Source: Lachnospiraceae bacterium (lineage in GTDB: Bacteria > Bacillota > Clostridia > Lachnospirales > Lachnospiraceae). From it: a DNA stretch of 64,000 nucleotides. A program made the translations under genes and the position numbers. The DNA lies in NCBI GenBank assembly GCA_910573755.1, contig CAJTBO010000011.1:1-64000 (forward strand). The letters run 5' to 3'. Under the pieces are notes generated by a model. That model saw only the letters and a list, made by a program, of their open reading frames with translations, made no database searches and was not told the DNA's origin. Each line of letters starts with the position of its first letter. Within the stretch, counting starts at the first letter, position 1. Positions 9,174 through 16,647 of the stretch are shown here, one piece after another.

Positions 9174-9812
9174 TTATGAAAAAAATTCATGCCGCCCATA
9201 GGAAAACAGCGAGGTGCACCTCCGGTCAAACCAGTTCATATATTCCGTATTGGCGGCATATCTGTTGACAAAATACAGGGCGCCCTGGGATTCGTCTTTT
9301 CCGCGCAGCACCTTTTCCACCGCCTTCCTTGTCTCTTCGGAAACCGTCACACGGTAATATCTGCCGTTTGCCACCGGGGAAAACTGATAGAGCCCGCCGG
9401 ATTTCTGAAAGACCACTCCCTTGACGGTATCCGGAAAACGGCTGCTCTCCACCCGGTTCATCACCACATTCGCCACCAGTATCCTGCCCTTTTCATCCTC
9501 GGTTCCGGCTTCCGCCTCCACGATGCGGCACAGGATCTCTATGCTCTCTTCATCCAGATAGATCGCGTTTTCATTGACGAGCACACTGTAATCTACCGTT
9601 CTCTCCGGGGAAGAGATACTCTGCATCATTTCCCTGAAACGGTAAACCTCCTGTATATCTTCCTCTTTCAATTCCGCCTGCATCTCCTCCAGCGTCATAT
9701 CGAGGACGCCGCCGGACAACTCCTGATTCATGTTCAGTTCATTCGCATTGACCGCGCACATGCCTGTGATCAGCATGGACAGGCATAAGATCAGCGCACA
9801 ATTTTTATACAT
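9174..9812 (-). CDS. SleB-type cell wall hydrolase
   Basis: A 212-residue secreted protein with a signal peptide (MYKNCALILCLSMLITGMCA) and a C-terminal Hydrolase_2 (SleB/CwlJ) domain at about residues 88-212. The family's catalytic glutamate is in LCRIVEAEAGTEDEKGR, followed by VANVVMNRV and the Phe-rich end FDRRCTSLFSYGRHEFF. The family cleaves peptidoglycan as a lytic transglycosylase and in spore formers takes part in germination. The linker (about 25-85) is acidic. GGGAGG lies 8 bases before the ATG. The role in this strain, vegetative or spore, cannot be told from sequence. Confidence 0.9.
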   Translation of the reverse strand: MYKNCALILCLSMLITGMCAVNANELNMNQELSGGVLDMTLEEMQAELKEEDIQEVYRFREMMQSISSPERTVDYSVLVNENAIYLDEESIEILCRIVEAEAGTEDEKGRILVANVVMNRVESSRFPDTVKGVVFQKSGGLYQFSPVANGRYYRVTVSEETRKAVEKVLRGKDESQGALYFVNRYAANTEYMNWFDRRCTSLFSYGRHEFFS

Positions 9813-10248
9813 ATCTGGCCTCCCTTTTTCATGATCTATGTATCACCTTTATAATATTCTATGCGGAGGTTGTCCGGGACATGTCTGTAAATCCGGTATT
9901 AAAGCATCGCATATAAGAATTGTATGAAATGAAATACAAAGAACTGTTTTTCCCGCAGAAAGTATGATATGGTACTGTTTAATATAAAAAATCCGGTAAT
10001 AAGATCGATCCGAAAGCGGGTATCGCCATCAATGAAGCGGCTGATATTTTACGGCATTATGCCGTTTGGTATCTTCCATATAATGCAAAGGCTGCTTTAA
10101 AGCGGAGGAATTTGCCCCTGACTATGACTGTGAATCGGTGTATGAATGCTCATATACGGTAAAGAAGCAAGTAACCGAAAACAAGAGATAGACCGCCAGC
10201 ACCACACTATTCCGAACAAAAGAAACAAAAGACCAAAAGACAAGCATT

Positions 10249-10280
10249 GTGGTAAAATCTTAACTTTTGGATTTTACCAC
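10249..10280. repeat. Perfect 11-bp inverted repeat near the element's left edge
   Basis: GTGGTAAAATC at 10249-10259 and GATTTTACCAC at 10270-10280 are complementary around a 10-nt loop. It lies where chromosomal sequence changes into the AT-rich mobile-element flank. It could be an old terminator or an end-associated site. Confidence 0.5.
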
Positions 10281-10464
10281 GAATGCCGACTGCTACGGAA
10301 TCCCTCTCATTCTTTCATTCACTCAAAATATATGGCATTTCTTTTTTGAAAGATTGAATTGACGTGCATAAATAGACCTCTCCATAGTAAGATACGAAGA
10401 ATTAACCCCGTAAGAGATTAAATATTTTCTGTATAGAAAAGCATTACATAGAGTAAAAGTGGTA

Positions 10465-10483
10465 TCGCAACTTCAAGTTGCGA
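10465..10483. promoter_or_regulatory. Palindromic operator candidate before the XRE regulator
   Basis: TCGCAACTT and AAGTTGCGA form a perfect 9-bp inverted repeat with a one-base centre. It lies just upstream of the regulator's -10 region, a natural place for autorepression by an XRE-type protein. Binding is inferred. Confidence 0.55.
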
Positions 10484-10502
10484 AAAAGCACGACAAAATT
10501 GG

Positions 10503-10511
10503 TGGTATAAT
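10503..10511 (+). promoter_or_regulatory. Extended -10 promoter element
   Basis: TGGTATAAT gives a consensus -10 with the TG extension. No good -35 is seen at 17 bases; the palindromic operator occupies that side. Confidence 0.5.
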
Positions 10512-10560
10512 AAAGAGTATAGGTTAAAATAAAACCATCAAAAATAAGGAGGGCATACAA

Positions 10561-11235
10561 ATGGTGTTTGCTGATAAATTACAGAGTTTGCGAAAATCAA
10601 AGGGATTGTCGCAGGAAGAGTTGGCTGAAAAGTGCAATGTAACAAGACAGTCCGTTTCAAAATGGGAAACAGGTTTAGGATACCCCGAAACGGAAAAGTT
10701 ATTGATACTTTGCGAAATATTAGATGTTGATTTAGACTATCTTATGCGAGATAAAACTGCAACAGCAGAAGATTGTAGCGTACAAAGGGAAATATCGTCT
10801 TATGAATCTTATGTTGGAAAATGGGTGCGGATTTTTTTGAAAGACCGAGAGTTTAACGGTTTGCACTGCGTTGCTCTTGTATCAATTCAGAAGTCATATT
10901 TAATTATTATGAATGACAAGGGTAAGCTGGGATTTATAGACGGATATTCTGTTAGCACCATTTCTGATTTTGTTGATAAGAAAAAGCAAATGAAGCTACC
11001 ACCTATTCCAAGCAAAGAATCCATTAAGGATATTGGCAATTACCTTGTAGGGAAAAGATGTGATGTGAGATTGAAACAAAATAATTTGCTTTTAGGATTA
11101 GGATTTAATAAACCCGGAGGATTTTATTCAGTAACTATTGAAAACATTTCCAATGATGAAGTGATTGCTTGTGATTTGAATAAATGTAAGTATACCAGCA
11201 GATTATCAGATGTTTTATATATCAAAGAATGCTAA
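10561..11235 (+). CDS. XRE-family transcriptional regulator
   Basis: A 224-residue protein with an N-terminal Cro/C1-type helix-turn-helix (about 5-60: LQSLRKSKGLSQEELAEKCN, then VTRQSVSKWETGLGYPETEKL). The remainder (about 75-224) is a beta-rich domain of unknown role that may bind a ligand or partner. AAGGAGG precedes the ATG. A palindromic operator candidate lies upstream. The gene is markedly more AT-rich than the mobilisation genes that follow, so it may have joined the element separately. It probably controls itself or the element. Confidence 0.88.
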   Translation: MVFADKLQSLRKSKGLSQEELAEKCNVTRQSVSKWETGLGYPETEKLLILCEILDVDLDYLMRDKTATAEDCSVQREISSYESYVGKWVRIFLKDREFNGLHCVALVSIQKSYLIIMNDKGKLGFIDGYSVSTISDFVDKKKQMKLPPIPSKESIKDIGNYLVGKRCDVRLKQNNLLLGLGFNKPGGFYSVTIENISNDEVIACDLNKCKYTSRLSDVLYIKEC

Positions 11236-11425
11236 AAACAAAATTCTAATAGGGGAAAGTCAACAGAAATATGAATATTGTTTTATTCTGCTATTGATAA
11301 CAGCATCAAGTATTATTATCGCTATTTAGAGGGACGATAACAAAAAGTGTTGCCGCCCCTCTAAATTATAAAAATGTATCCATAAACCATGCACCGCCCT
11401 ATGTGGGAGAAAGGGGGAATCGTAT

Positions 11426-11884
11426 ATGCCTTATGCAGAAGCATACAGAGAACACATCATGTATACTTTCAATGGCTATTGCAAGACCGTCATACGCTTT
11501 GCGGCTATCAACGCATGGCGTGACAGAAGCAGACGGCGGCAAAAAGAAATATCCCTTGAATACCTCACAGAAGAAAAGTTTTACCCTTTAGGCACAACAG
11601 ACGAATATTTTGAAGCACCTTATGAAGAATACCCCATTACGATATGCGGTCAGACAGTTATCCTTACCAATGGGGAACTTGCCGCCGCCCTGTTATCCCT
11701 GCCGGAAAGAAACCGGGAAATCATTTTCCTTTACTTTTTCGGGAATTATACACAACAGGAAATCGGGAAAATGTACGGACGCTGCCGGAGTACGACCGGG
11801 TATCTAATCCGCAGGACGTTAAAACTCCTGCAAAGGAAAATGGAGGTGTTTTCACATGGGGAATCCGAACCTTTTGTCCTATGA
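11426..11884 (+). CDS. Mobile-element sigma-70-like factor
   Basis: A 152-residue sigma-70-like protein of the type found in Clostridial integrative elements. The C-terminal region-4-like helix-turn-helix is LPERNREIIFLYFFGNYTQQ followed by EIGKMYGRCRSTTGYLIRRT (about 91-130). The N-terminus (about 1-50) is basic and resembles region 2 only weakly. A GGGGG-type ribosome-binding site precedes the ATG. It overlaps the next gene by 29 bases, so the two are likely translated together. Its role is presumably to direct transcription of element genes, inferred from the family. Confidence 0.85.
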   Translation: MPYAEAYREHIMYTFNGYCKTVIRFAAINAWRDRSRRRQKEISLEYLTEEKFYPLGTTDEYFEAPYEEYPITICGQTVILTNGELAAALLSLPERNREIIFLYFFGNYTQQEIGKMYGRCRSTTGYLIRRTLKLLQRKMEVFSHGESEPFVL

Positions 11885-12080
11885 AACGATTGTCCGGGCG
11901 ACCAGTGGCGAGCCGGAAGCCGTGGACGAGGTTTTACGACATTACAGCAAGTGTATCCGAATCGCCGCCATTGAAAACGGGCATATTGATAGGGATACCG
12001 AGGACAGCATAAAATCTCGGCTTGTTGCCGCCCTATTCAAGTTCCGTTTTGATGAACAGCCATACCGAAAAACTGAATAA
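11856..12080 (+). CDS. Small helix-turn-helix protein of the element
   Basis: A 74-residue protein of the helix-turn-helix family that regularly follows the sigma-like factor in these elements. It begins MGNPNLLSYETIVRATSGEP and contains a conserved stretch around VLRHYSKCIRIAAIENG. GGAGG lies nine bases before the ATG, inside the end of the upstream gene. A rho-independent terminator follows within 60 bases. The function is unproven; homologues are thought to regulate transfer. Confidence 0.82.
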   Translation: MGNPNLLSYETIVRATSGEPEAVDEVLRHYSKCIRIAAIENGHIDRDTEDSIKSRLVAALFKFRFDEQPYRKTE

Positions 12081-12109
12081 TTATCGCTACATAAAACGGC
12101 ACACCAAGA

Positions 12110-12140
12110 CAGGAAATCAAAAAAGGTTTCCTGTTTTTTT
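12110..12140 (+). terminator. Rho-independent terminator
   Basis: CAGGAAATC pairs with GGTTTCCTG (one G-T pair), followed by seven T. It ends the sigma/HTH transcript. Confidence 0.85.
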
Positions 12141-12548
12141 GCGCCTTTTTTTGGCATTTTCAGAAATCGCCAGTATTATGCCGTGCAAAGGGGGATAAAA
12201 AGAAATTTCTCAAAATTCCCGCCTATTCCGGCTTGTGCGGTTTTGTAAGGAATAGAGGGAAATTTCCGCAAATCACCGTCATTTTTGCTTTGCGTGGTGT
12301 TGTAGGTAGTAAGGGGAGAAATATCGCCGCAGCTTTGGTAAAATCCCCGCTTGCGGCACTAAAGGTATTGACGGAAGCCCACACAGGGGAAGCCGCCACT
12401 TTTTAAGAGCAAGATTCTACCACAGTACCAAATTTCGCTAATCGCTCATTTTGTCCTATGGGAATCTTGTTGGGGTTGTCACCCCAAGTCCGCCTTTTTG
12501 CGGCTTGCGCCGCTTGAAAAAATCCACCCACGAAAGGAGTTGAAGCCC
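12141..12548. other. Intergenic region with oriT-like sequence before mobC
   Basis: About 400 bases without a gene, between the HTH gene and mobC. It has several G-runs and short repeats. Near its right end lies a perfect inverted repeat, listed separately, that resembles the origin of transfer of this relaxase family. I see no coding potential. Confidence 0.5.
12470..12487 (+). other. Candidate oriT inverted repeat
   Basis: TTGGGGT and ACCCCAA, separated by TGTC, form a perfect 7-bp inverted repeat about 60 bases before mobC. Origins of transfer in MobC/relaxase elements of this type carry such a repeat next to the nick site. The exact nick position cannot be given from sequence alone. Confidence 0.55.
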
Positions 12549-12944
12549 ATGAAAAAATACAACACGCCACACCGCCACAGGGTAATCAAGACACGCTTGA
12601 CCGGGGAAGAATACGCCGAGTTTTCCGAGCGTGTCACCCTCTGCAAAATGAGCCAAGCCGAGTTTATCCGGCAAGCCCTCATTAAATCAAGCATACGCCC
12701 GGTTATCACCGTTTCCCCGGTCAATGATGAATTGCTGTCTGCTGTTGGGAAGCTAACCGCCGAGTATGGGAAAATCGGCGGCAACTTGAATCAGATTGCC
12801 CGCTGTCTGAACGAGTACGGCGCACCTTATAACGCCCTCTCCCAAGAGGTACGAGCCGCCACAGCGGAGCTTGCCGCCTTGAAGTTTGAAGTCTTGCAGA
12901 AAGTAGGTGAAGCCGTTGGCAACGTTCAAACATATCAGCTCTAA
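12549..12944 (+). CDS. mobC: Mobilization protein MobC
   Basis: A 131-residue relaxosome accessory protein that helps the relaxase open DNA at oriT. The N-terminal ribbon-helix-helix-like part (about 10-50: VIKTRLTGEEYAEFSERVTL and MSQAEFIRQALI) is followed by the MobC signature KIGGNLNQIARCLNEYG (about 78-94). The start is set by AAAGGAG twelve bases upstream. Its end overlaps the start of the relaxase gene, as usual for the pair. The protein itself looks intact. Confidence 0.92.
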   Translation: MKKYNTPHRHRVIKTRLTGEEYAEFSERVTLCKMSQAEFIRQALIKSSIRPVITVSPVNDELLSAVGKLTAEYGKIGGNLNQIARCLNEYGAPYNALSQEVRAATAELAALKFEVLQKVGEAVGNVQTYQL

Positions 12945-14061
12945 AAATGCCGACTATGGGGCGGCTGAACAGTACCTAACTTTTGAGCATGACGAGTTTA
13001 CCATGAAGCCCACTCTTGATAAAAACGGGCAGATTGTACCGAGGACAGGTTATCTCATTTCCTCTCTGAATTGCAACGGGGAAGATTTCGCCATAGCTTG
13101 TATGCGCTCCAATCTGAAATACGGCAAGAACCAAAGAAAAGAGGACGTAAAGAGCCACCATTATATTATCAGTTTTGACCCCCGTGACGCACAGGACAAC
13201 GGCTTGACCGTAGACCGGGCGCAACAGTTGGGCGAGCAATTCTGTAAAGAGCATTTCCCCGGACACCAAGCGTTGGTATGCACCCACCCGGACAGGCATA
13301 ACCACAGCGGCAACATTCATGTACATATCGTAATCAATTCCCTACGGATTGCGGAAGTGCCGCTGCTTCCCTACATGGAAAGACCAGCGGACACAAGGGA
13401 GGGCTGCAAGCACCGCTGTACGGACGCAGCTATGGAGTATTTCAAAGCGGAAGTCATGGAGATGTGCCACCGGGAAAACCTCTATCAGATTGACCTGCTG
13501 AACGGGAGCAAGAACCGTGTCACCGAGCGTGAGTATTGGGCGAAGCGGAAAGGACAAGCCGCACTGGATAAAGAGAACGCTTCCCTTGCCGCCACAGGGG
13601 AGCCGCCCAAACTTACGAAATTTGAAACCGACAAGGAGAAGCTGCGGCGCACGATCCGCACCGCCCGGAGGCTGGGTGATGATTTTGACCGTGCCGCCGT
13701 ACTGGAAGCACTCGCCATAAACGCACAGAACGCCGCCAGAACCGCCGAAAAGCCAGCACCCAAAGAGGAATACCCCCGCAGCATAAAAGACCGTTTACAG
13801 CGCAACAAAGCCGCCATAAACGCCCCGAAACAGGACGGAGTACAACGCATGGTAGACATAGCCGCCAAGAGAGCCGAGGGCAAGGGGAAAGGCTACGAGA
13901 AATGGGCGACCCTGCACAATCTGAAGCAAATGGCGGCGACCATGAGCATTTACGAGGAATCCGGCTTTTCTTCCCCGGAGGAACTGGAAGCCGCCCTTGC
14001 CGCCGCCAGTGCGGAGCTGAACAGCGTCCACGCCGAACTGAAAACCGTGTATACAGCTTAA
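12916..14061 (+). CDS. Relaxase, internally deleted and C-terminally truncated
   Basis: A MobA/VirD2-type relaxase that nicks oriT and carries the strand during mobilisation. The N-terminal domain is intact: FKHISSKNADYGAAEQYL, HHYIISFDPRD, and the metal-binding histidine motif HNHSGNIHVHIVINS. The start at TTG 12916 follows family practice, giving MATFKHISSKN; a GTG at 12907 is possible. After KEKLRRTIR the text jumps to TARRLGDDFDRAAV, omitting about 40 residues present in relatives as I remember them. The protein stops after AELKTVYTA, where relatives continue. The stop coincides with the junction to the recombinase fragment, so this gene was cut by the same deletion. Nicking may survive, but full activity is doubtful. 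Confidence 0.85.
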   Translation: MATFKHISSKNADYGAAEQYLTFEHDEFTMKPTLDKNGQIVPRTGYLISSLNCNGEDFAIACMRSNLKYGKNQRKEDVKSHHYIISFDPRDAQDNGLTVDRAQQLGEQFCKEHFPGHQALVCTHPDRHNHSGNIHVHIVINSLRIAEVPLLPYMERPADTREGCKHRCTDAAMEYFKAEVMEMCHRENLYQIDLLNGSKNRVTEREYWAKRKGQAALDKENASLAATGEPPKLTKFETDKEKLRRTIRTARRLGDDFDRAAVLEALAINAQNAARTAEKPAPKEEYPRSIKDRLQRNKAAINAPKQDGVQRMVDIAAKRAEGKGKGYEKWATLHNLKQMAATMSIYEESGFSSPEELEAALAAASAELNSVHAELKTVYTA

Positions 14062-14097
14062 TGCCTTGCCGGGAACGGACCGACCAAGATAGCCCGT

Positions 14098-15105
14098 ATG
14101 CTCACGGAGCAGCAGACACCCACGCCGGGAACGCTGGAATACCGCAGGACGGGAAGCACACGCCGCTACCACCCCGGCTATGAGTGCAGGTGGGCGACAA
14201 ACACCGTGGCGCATATCCTTGAGAACCGGGAATACACGGGCTGCCTTGTGAACTTCAAGACCGAGAAAGTGTCCTACAAGGTAAAGCAGAGCAAGGAGAA
14301 CCCCGCCGAAAAGCAGGTAATCTTTGAGAACCACCACGAACCAATCATAGACCGTGACACATGGGAGCGTGTGCAGGAGCTACGCAAGCAGCGCAAACGC
14401 CCCAACCGCTATGATGAAGTGGGCTTGTTCTCCGGCATACTGTTTTGTGCCGACTGCGGCAGCGTCATGTACCAGCAGAGGTATCAGACGGACAAGCGGA
14501 AACAGGACTGCTACATATGCGGCAGCTACAAGAAGCGCACGGCAGACTGTACGGCGCACTTTATCCGCACCGACCTCTTGACCGAGGGAGTGACCGAGAA
14601 TTTACGGAAAGTCACCAGCTACGCCGCAAAACATGAAGCCCGGTTTATGAAGCTGTTGACCGAGCAGACCGAGGACGGGAGCAAACGCCGGAACGCCGCC
14701 AAGAAGAAAGAGCTGGAAGCGGCAGAAAAGCGGATTGCGGAACTCTCCGCTATCTTCAAGCGGCTGTATGAGGACAGCGTGGCGGGGCGCATATCGGACG
14801 AGCGTTTCACGGAGCTTTCGGCAGACTACGAAGCCGAGCAAAAGGAACTGAAAGAGCGTGCCGCCGTTCTGCAGGGCGAGCTTTCAAGGACGCTGGAAGC
14901 CACGGCGAACGCCGAGAAGTTTATGAAAGTAGTCCGCAAGTACACCAGCTTTGAGGAACTCACCCCTACCCTGTTGCGGGAGTTTGTGGAGAAAATCGTA
15001 ATCCACGAATCGGAAGCCCTTGACGGGAAACGCCGGGGGAAGCTCCGCAGACAGGAAATCGAAATCTATTACTCTTTTGTCGGCAAGGTAGAGTTGCCCG
15101 ACTAA
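14098..15105 (+). CDS. Large serine recombinase, C-terminal fragment (pseudogene)
   Basis: A 335-residue frame matching only the C-terminal part of a large serine recombinase: recombinase domain (about 1-100, YRRTGSTRRYHPGYECRWAT and NREYTGCLVNFKT), zinc beta-ribbon (CADCGSVMYQQRY and CYICGSYKKRTADC), coiled coil (about 190-290), and a conserved end. Homology runs upstream of the ATG to about 14062 (CLAGNGPTKIAR), directly after the relaxase stop. The N-terminal resolvase domain with the catalytic serine is absent, so it cannot recombine DNA. It has no ribosome-binding site of its own. I treat it as a pseudogene made by deletion. Confidence 0.9.
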   Translation: MLTEQQTPTPGTLEYRRTGSTRRYHPGYECRWATNTVAHILENREYTGCLVNFKTEKVSYKVKQSKENPAEKQVIFENHHEPIIDRDTWERVQELRKQRKRPNRYDEVGLFSGILFCADCGSVMYQQRYQTDKRKQDCYICGSYKKRTADCTAHFIRTDLLTEGVTENLRKVTSYAAKHEARFMKLLTEQTEDGSKRRNAAKKKELEAAEKRIAELSAIFKRLYEDSVAGRISDERFTELSADYEAEQKELKERAAVLQGELSRTLEATANAEKFMKVVRKYTSFEELTPTLLREFVEKIVIHESEALDGKRRGKLRRQEIEIYYSFVGKVELPD

Positions 15106-15115
15106 AGCCCGACCC

Positions 15116-15134
15116 GTCCGGCAGTCAGCCGGAC
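15116..15134 (+). terminator. Hairpin after the recombinase remnant
   Basis: GTCCGGC and GCCGGAC pair around a five-base loop. A T run follows only after about 18 bases, so termination is possible but not ideal. Confidence 0.5.
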
Positions 15135-15262
15135 AGGGAACGGCAAAATTTTTTACACTTCTTTATCTCACATGAGCAAATGCACGGGGCGCGAATCTGT
15201 GAGTTTTAAGTGACTATTAGTTAAGCGAATATTAAATTCCATGAATAATTTATAAGTACATT

Positions 15263-15306
15263 ACGGAAAAAGGAAGGATGCGGATTGCTTTCCTTCCTTT
15301 TTCCGT
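15263..15306. terminator. Strong bidirectional terminator
   Basis: ACGGAAAAAGGAAGGA at 15263-15278 and its perfect 16-base complement at 15291-15306 flank a 12-base loop. It separates the mobile element from the seven-gene cluster and would end transcription of that cluster. Confidence 0.75.
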
Positions 15307-15386
15307 ATTATTGTAAAGCCGCTTGCAAGTCCGCGGCTTTCCCGGTTCTGATAATGCCGTTCGCACAATCTGAAGCCGTCGGCTTA

Positions 15387-15947
15387 CTATGATGCGGATT
15401 TAGAGCAATATCTCAAAATGCTGTCGATCCATTTACCGCAGGACAGATAATTATCCCAGCTTCCTATTGTTTTCATATCTTCCATAACTTGTTTTGCAAT
15501 AGAGAGGTAATCCATCCGTTCGAAATAGCTGCGTGCCCCGGCTTTGTCCCTCGCCGCCACAGCGTGTAAATAATCACCGGGCGATGTATGGCCGGTTTCC
15601 ACATTCAGAACCATCAGTTCATTAAAACTGCAGCGGTTCGGATTGATCTTTCCTGCATCCACCTCCTGTTCAAAGGGATTCCCGGAAGCATCGAGCCCTT
15701 TCAGTATATATATCGGATTTTCCTTGGAATAATTTTCAGCCCGGTAAATATTGACCGATTCTCCGGTCTGAGGGCTTGCATAGGACATCAGTGCATCAGA
15801 ACACAAAAGTACTTCCTGATTTCCCGCGCGGACGCATTTCATAACGCCGTTTCCAAAACCGGTTTCCTTTGTCTGTCCTGTATTTTTATTTTGAACTGTC
15901 TGAGACGGCGGCGTTATGCCGCCGAACGTTATACCTGTTATCGCCAT
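15387..15947 (-). CDS. Cluster gene G: paralogue of gene D, function unknown
   Basis: A 186-residue soluble protein, last gene of the seven-gene cluster. I do not recognise a named family with certainty. Residues about 60-165 align with about 70-195 of gene D: ENPIYILKGLDASGNPFEQE against ENPVYKVKIWDKDGNVTERM, then a matching VD, K, P pattern and a helical tail. The N-terminus MAITGITFGGITPPSQTVQN is rich in Thr, Ile, Gly and Ser like those of other cluster proteins. There is no signal peptide or membrane segment. GGAAG lies before the ATG. It starts 31 bases after gene F. Confidence 0.8.
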   Translation of the reverse strand: MAITGITFGGITPPSQTVQNKNTGQTKETGFGNGVMKCVRAGNQEVLLCSDALMSYASPQTGESVNIYRAENYSKENPIYILKGLDASGNPFEQEVDAGKINPNRCSFNELMVLNVETGHTSPGDYLHAVAARDKAGARSYFERMDYLSIAKQVMEDMKTIGSWDNYLSCGKWIDSILRYCSKSAS

Positions 15948-15978
15948 AAGCTATATCTTCCTTTCTCCTGTCAGATTT

Positions 15979-16488
15979 TCAGAGCTTTTCCAGCTTTTCT
16001 ATAAATGCCTGATAAAACGCTTTTTCCTGCAGGCGGCAGCGCTGTACTTCCATACTTCTCGTGTTCTCCGGAACAAGCGGATTTTCCAGATCATAGAGAG
16101 CCTGTTTTGCTGCCTGCATCGCGGAAGAGACACTGCTTCCGAGAATGTCATCGGAATCTCCCGTGCCGTTTAACCAGTTCTTTTTCAAACGCTGTACCAT
16201 CATCTGGGAAATATGTGTCATCATGCCGTTAGAGCCGACACCAAGCCCGTTGGCACCGGTCTCTTTCGCGGCTTCCATCCATGCCTTTTTTACTTCTTCA
16301 GGCGCTTTGGAACCGACAGACAGAAATGCTTTTTCCGCATACTCGGCCGCTTTGTCCTTTGCCTCTGTTTTTTCTGCTTTTTCTGCGGCATGCATAAAAT
16401 CCTCTGTCTTCCGGGAAGTGCTCTTTGCCGCTTTTGCTGTTTCGTAACCGGTGGGAACACCGGCTGTATGAATGCTGTTTATACTCAT
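15979..16488 (-). CDS. Cluster gene F: paralogue of part of gene E
   Basis: A 169-residue protein of unknown function. The start at 16488 (MSINSIHTAGVPTG) is chosen because AGGAG lies nine bases upstream and because it matches the N-termini of its neighbours; a longer frame merely reads the upstream repeat. Residues about 65-165 match about 226-316 of gene E: KAWMEAAKETGAN with EAWRKALEETGVN, GDSDDILG with GGNDDIFG, and EKAFYQAFI with EKAFYTAVL. There is an Ala/Lys/Glu-rich helical region at about 18-55. A 104-nt structured repeat lies directly upstream, ending at the ribosome-binding site. Confidence 0.8.
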   Translation of the reverse strand: MSINSIHTAGVPTGYETAKAAKSTSRKTEDFMHAAEKAEKTEAKDKAAEYAEKAFLSVGSKAPEEVKKAWMEAAKETGANGLGVGSNGMMTHISQMMVQRLKKNWLNGTGDSDDILGSSVSSAMQAAKQALYDLENPLVPENTRSMEVQRCRLQEKAFYQAFIEKLEKL

Positions 16489-16502
16489 TGTGAAGTCTCC
16501 TA

Positions 16503-16606
16503 TTCCAGTTCCGCAGATATCCTCCCAGCACACCCTAATATAAAACAATTTCCAGCCGCTTACTCGTCTGTAAATCGTTTTGTGCGCTGTTCGCATATCT
16601 GCTGTT
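16503..16606 (-). repeat. Diverged structured repeat, copy 3 (before gene F)
   Basis: A 104-base element related to the two copies at 22.2-22.4 kb. On the minus strand it opens AACAGCAGATAT and closes ATATCTGCGGAACTGGAA. The arms GCAGATAT and ATATCTGC pair perfectly although they differ from the arms of the other copies. An inner GCGCAC and GTGTGC can also pair. The core TTTACAG-x-CG and GCGGCTGGAAAT is shared with the other copies. It abuts the ribosome-binding site TAGGAG of gene F. Confidence 0.8.
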
Positions 16607-16629
16607 TTCCAGTTCCGCAGATATCCTCC
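16607..16629 (-). repeat. Partial structured repeat, copy 4
   Basis: Only the 3-prime arm side (in minus-strand sense) of the repeat remains: GGATATCTGCGGAACTGG. It can pair with the 5-prime arm of copy 3 to make a compact hairpin with a 14-base loop. Confidence 0.7.
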
Positions 16630-16647
16630 AGGACACCTGCCGCGCCC

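Larger units (their letters stand above)
9813..10560. other. Gene-free stretch holding a possible gene relic
   Basis: This 748-base stretch has no convincing intact gene. About 10004-10100 reads IDPKAGIAINEAADILRHYA in one frame and about 10102-10188 reads AEEFAPDYDCESVYECSY in another, ending at a stop. The frame change and lack of a start suggest a decayed gene fragment. A 15-base palindrome lies at 10051-10065. Right of about 10190 the sequence becomes A-rich and leads to the mobile element. A possible short frame at 10146-10349 has no ribosome-binding site and is not called. Confidence 0.4.
10400..15140. mobile_element. Decayed integrative mobilizable element
   Basis: A cassette in typical order for small Clostridial mobilizable elements: XRE regulator, sigma-70-like factor, small HTH protein, MobC, relaxase, large serine recombinase. 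The relaxase is truncated and the recombinase has lost its N-terminal catalytic half at a common junction near 14.06 kb. The element should no longer excise, and whether it can be mobilised in trans is doubtful. No conjugation or cargo genes remain. The ends are approximate: I could not identify exact attachment sites. The regulator gene is AT-rich while the mobilisation genes are GC-rich, suggesting a mosaic origin. Confidence 0.75.

Noticed and set aside
10146-10349. Short open frame in the gap before the mobile element
   Set aside because: No ribosome-binding site, no family resemblance, and it crosses the 11-bp inverted repeat.
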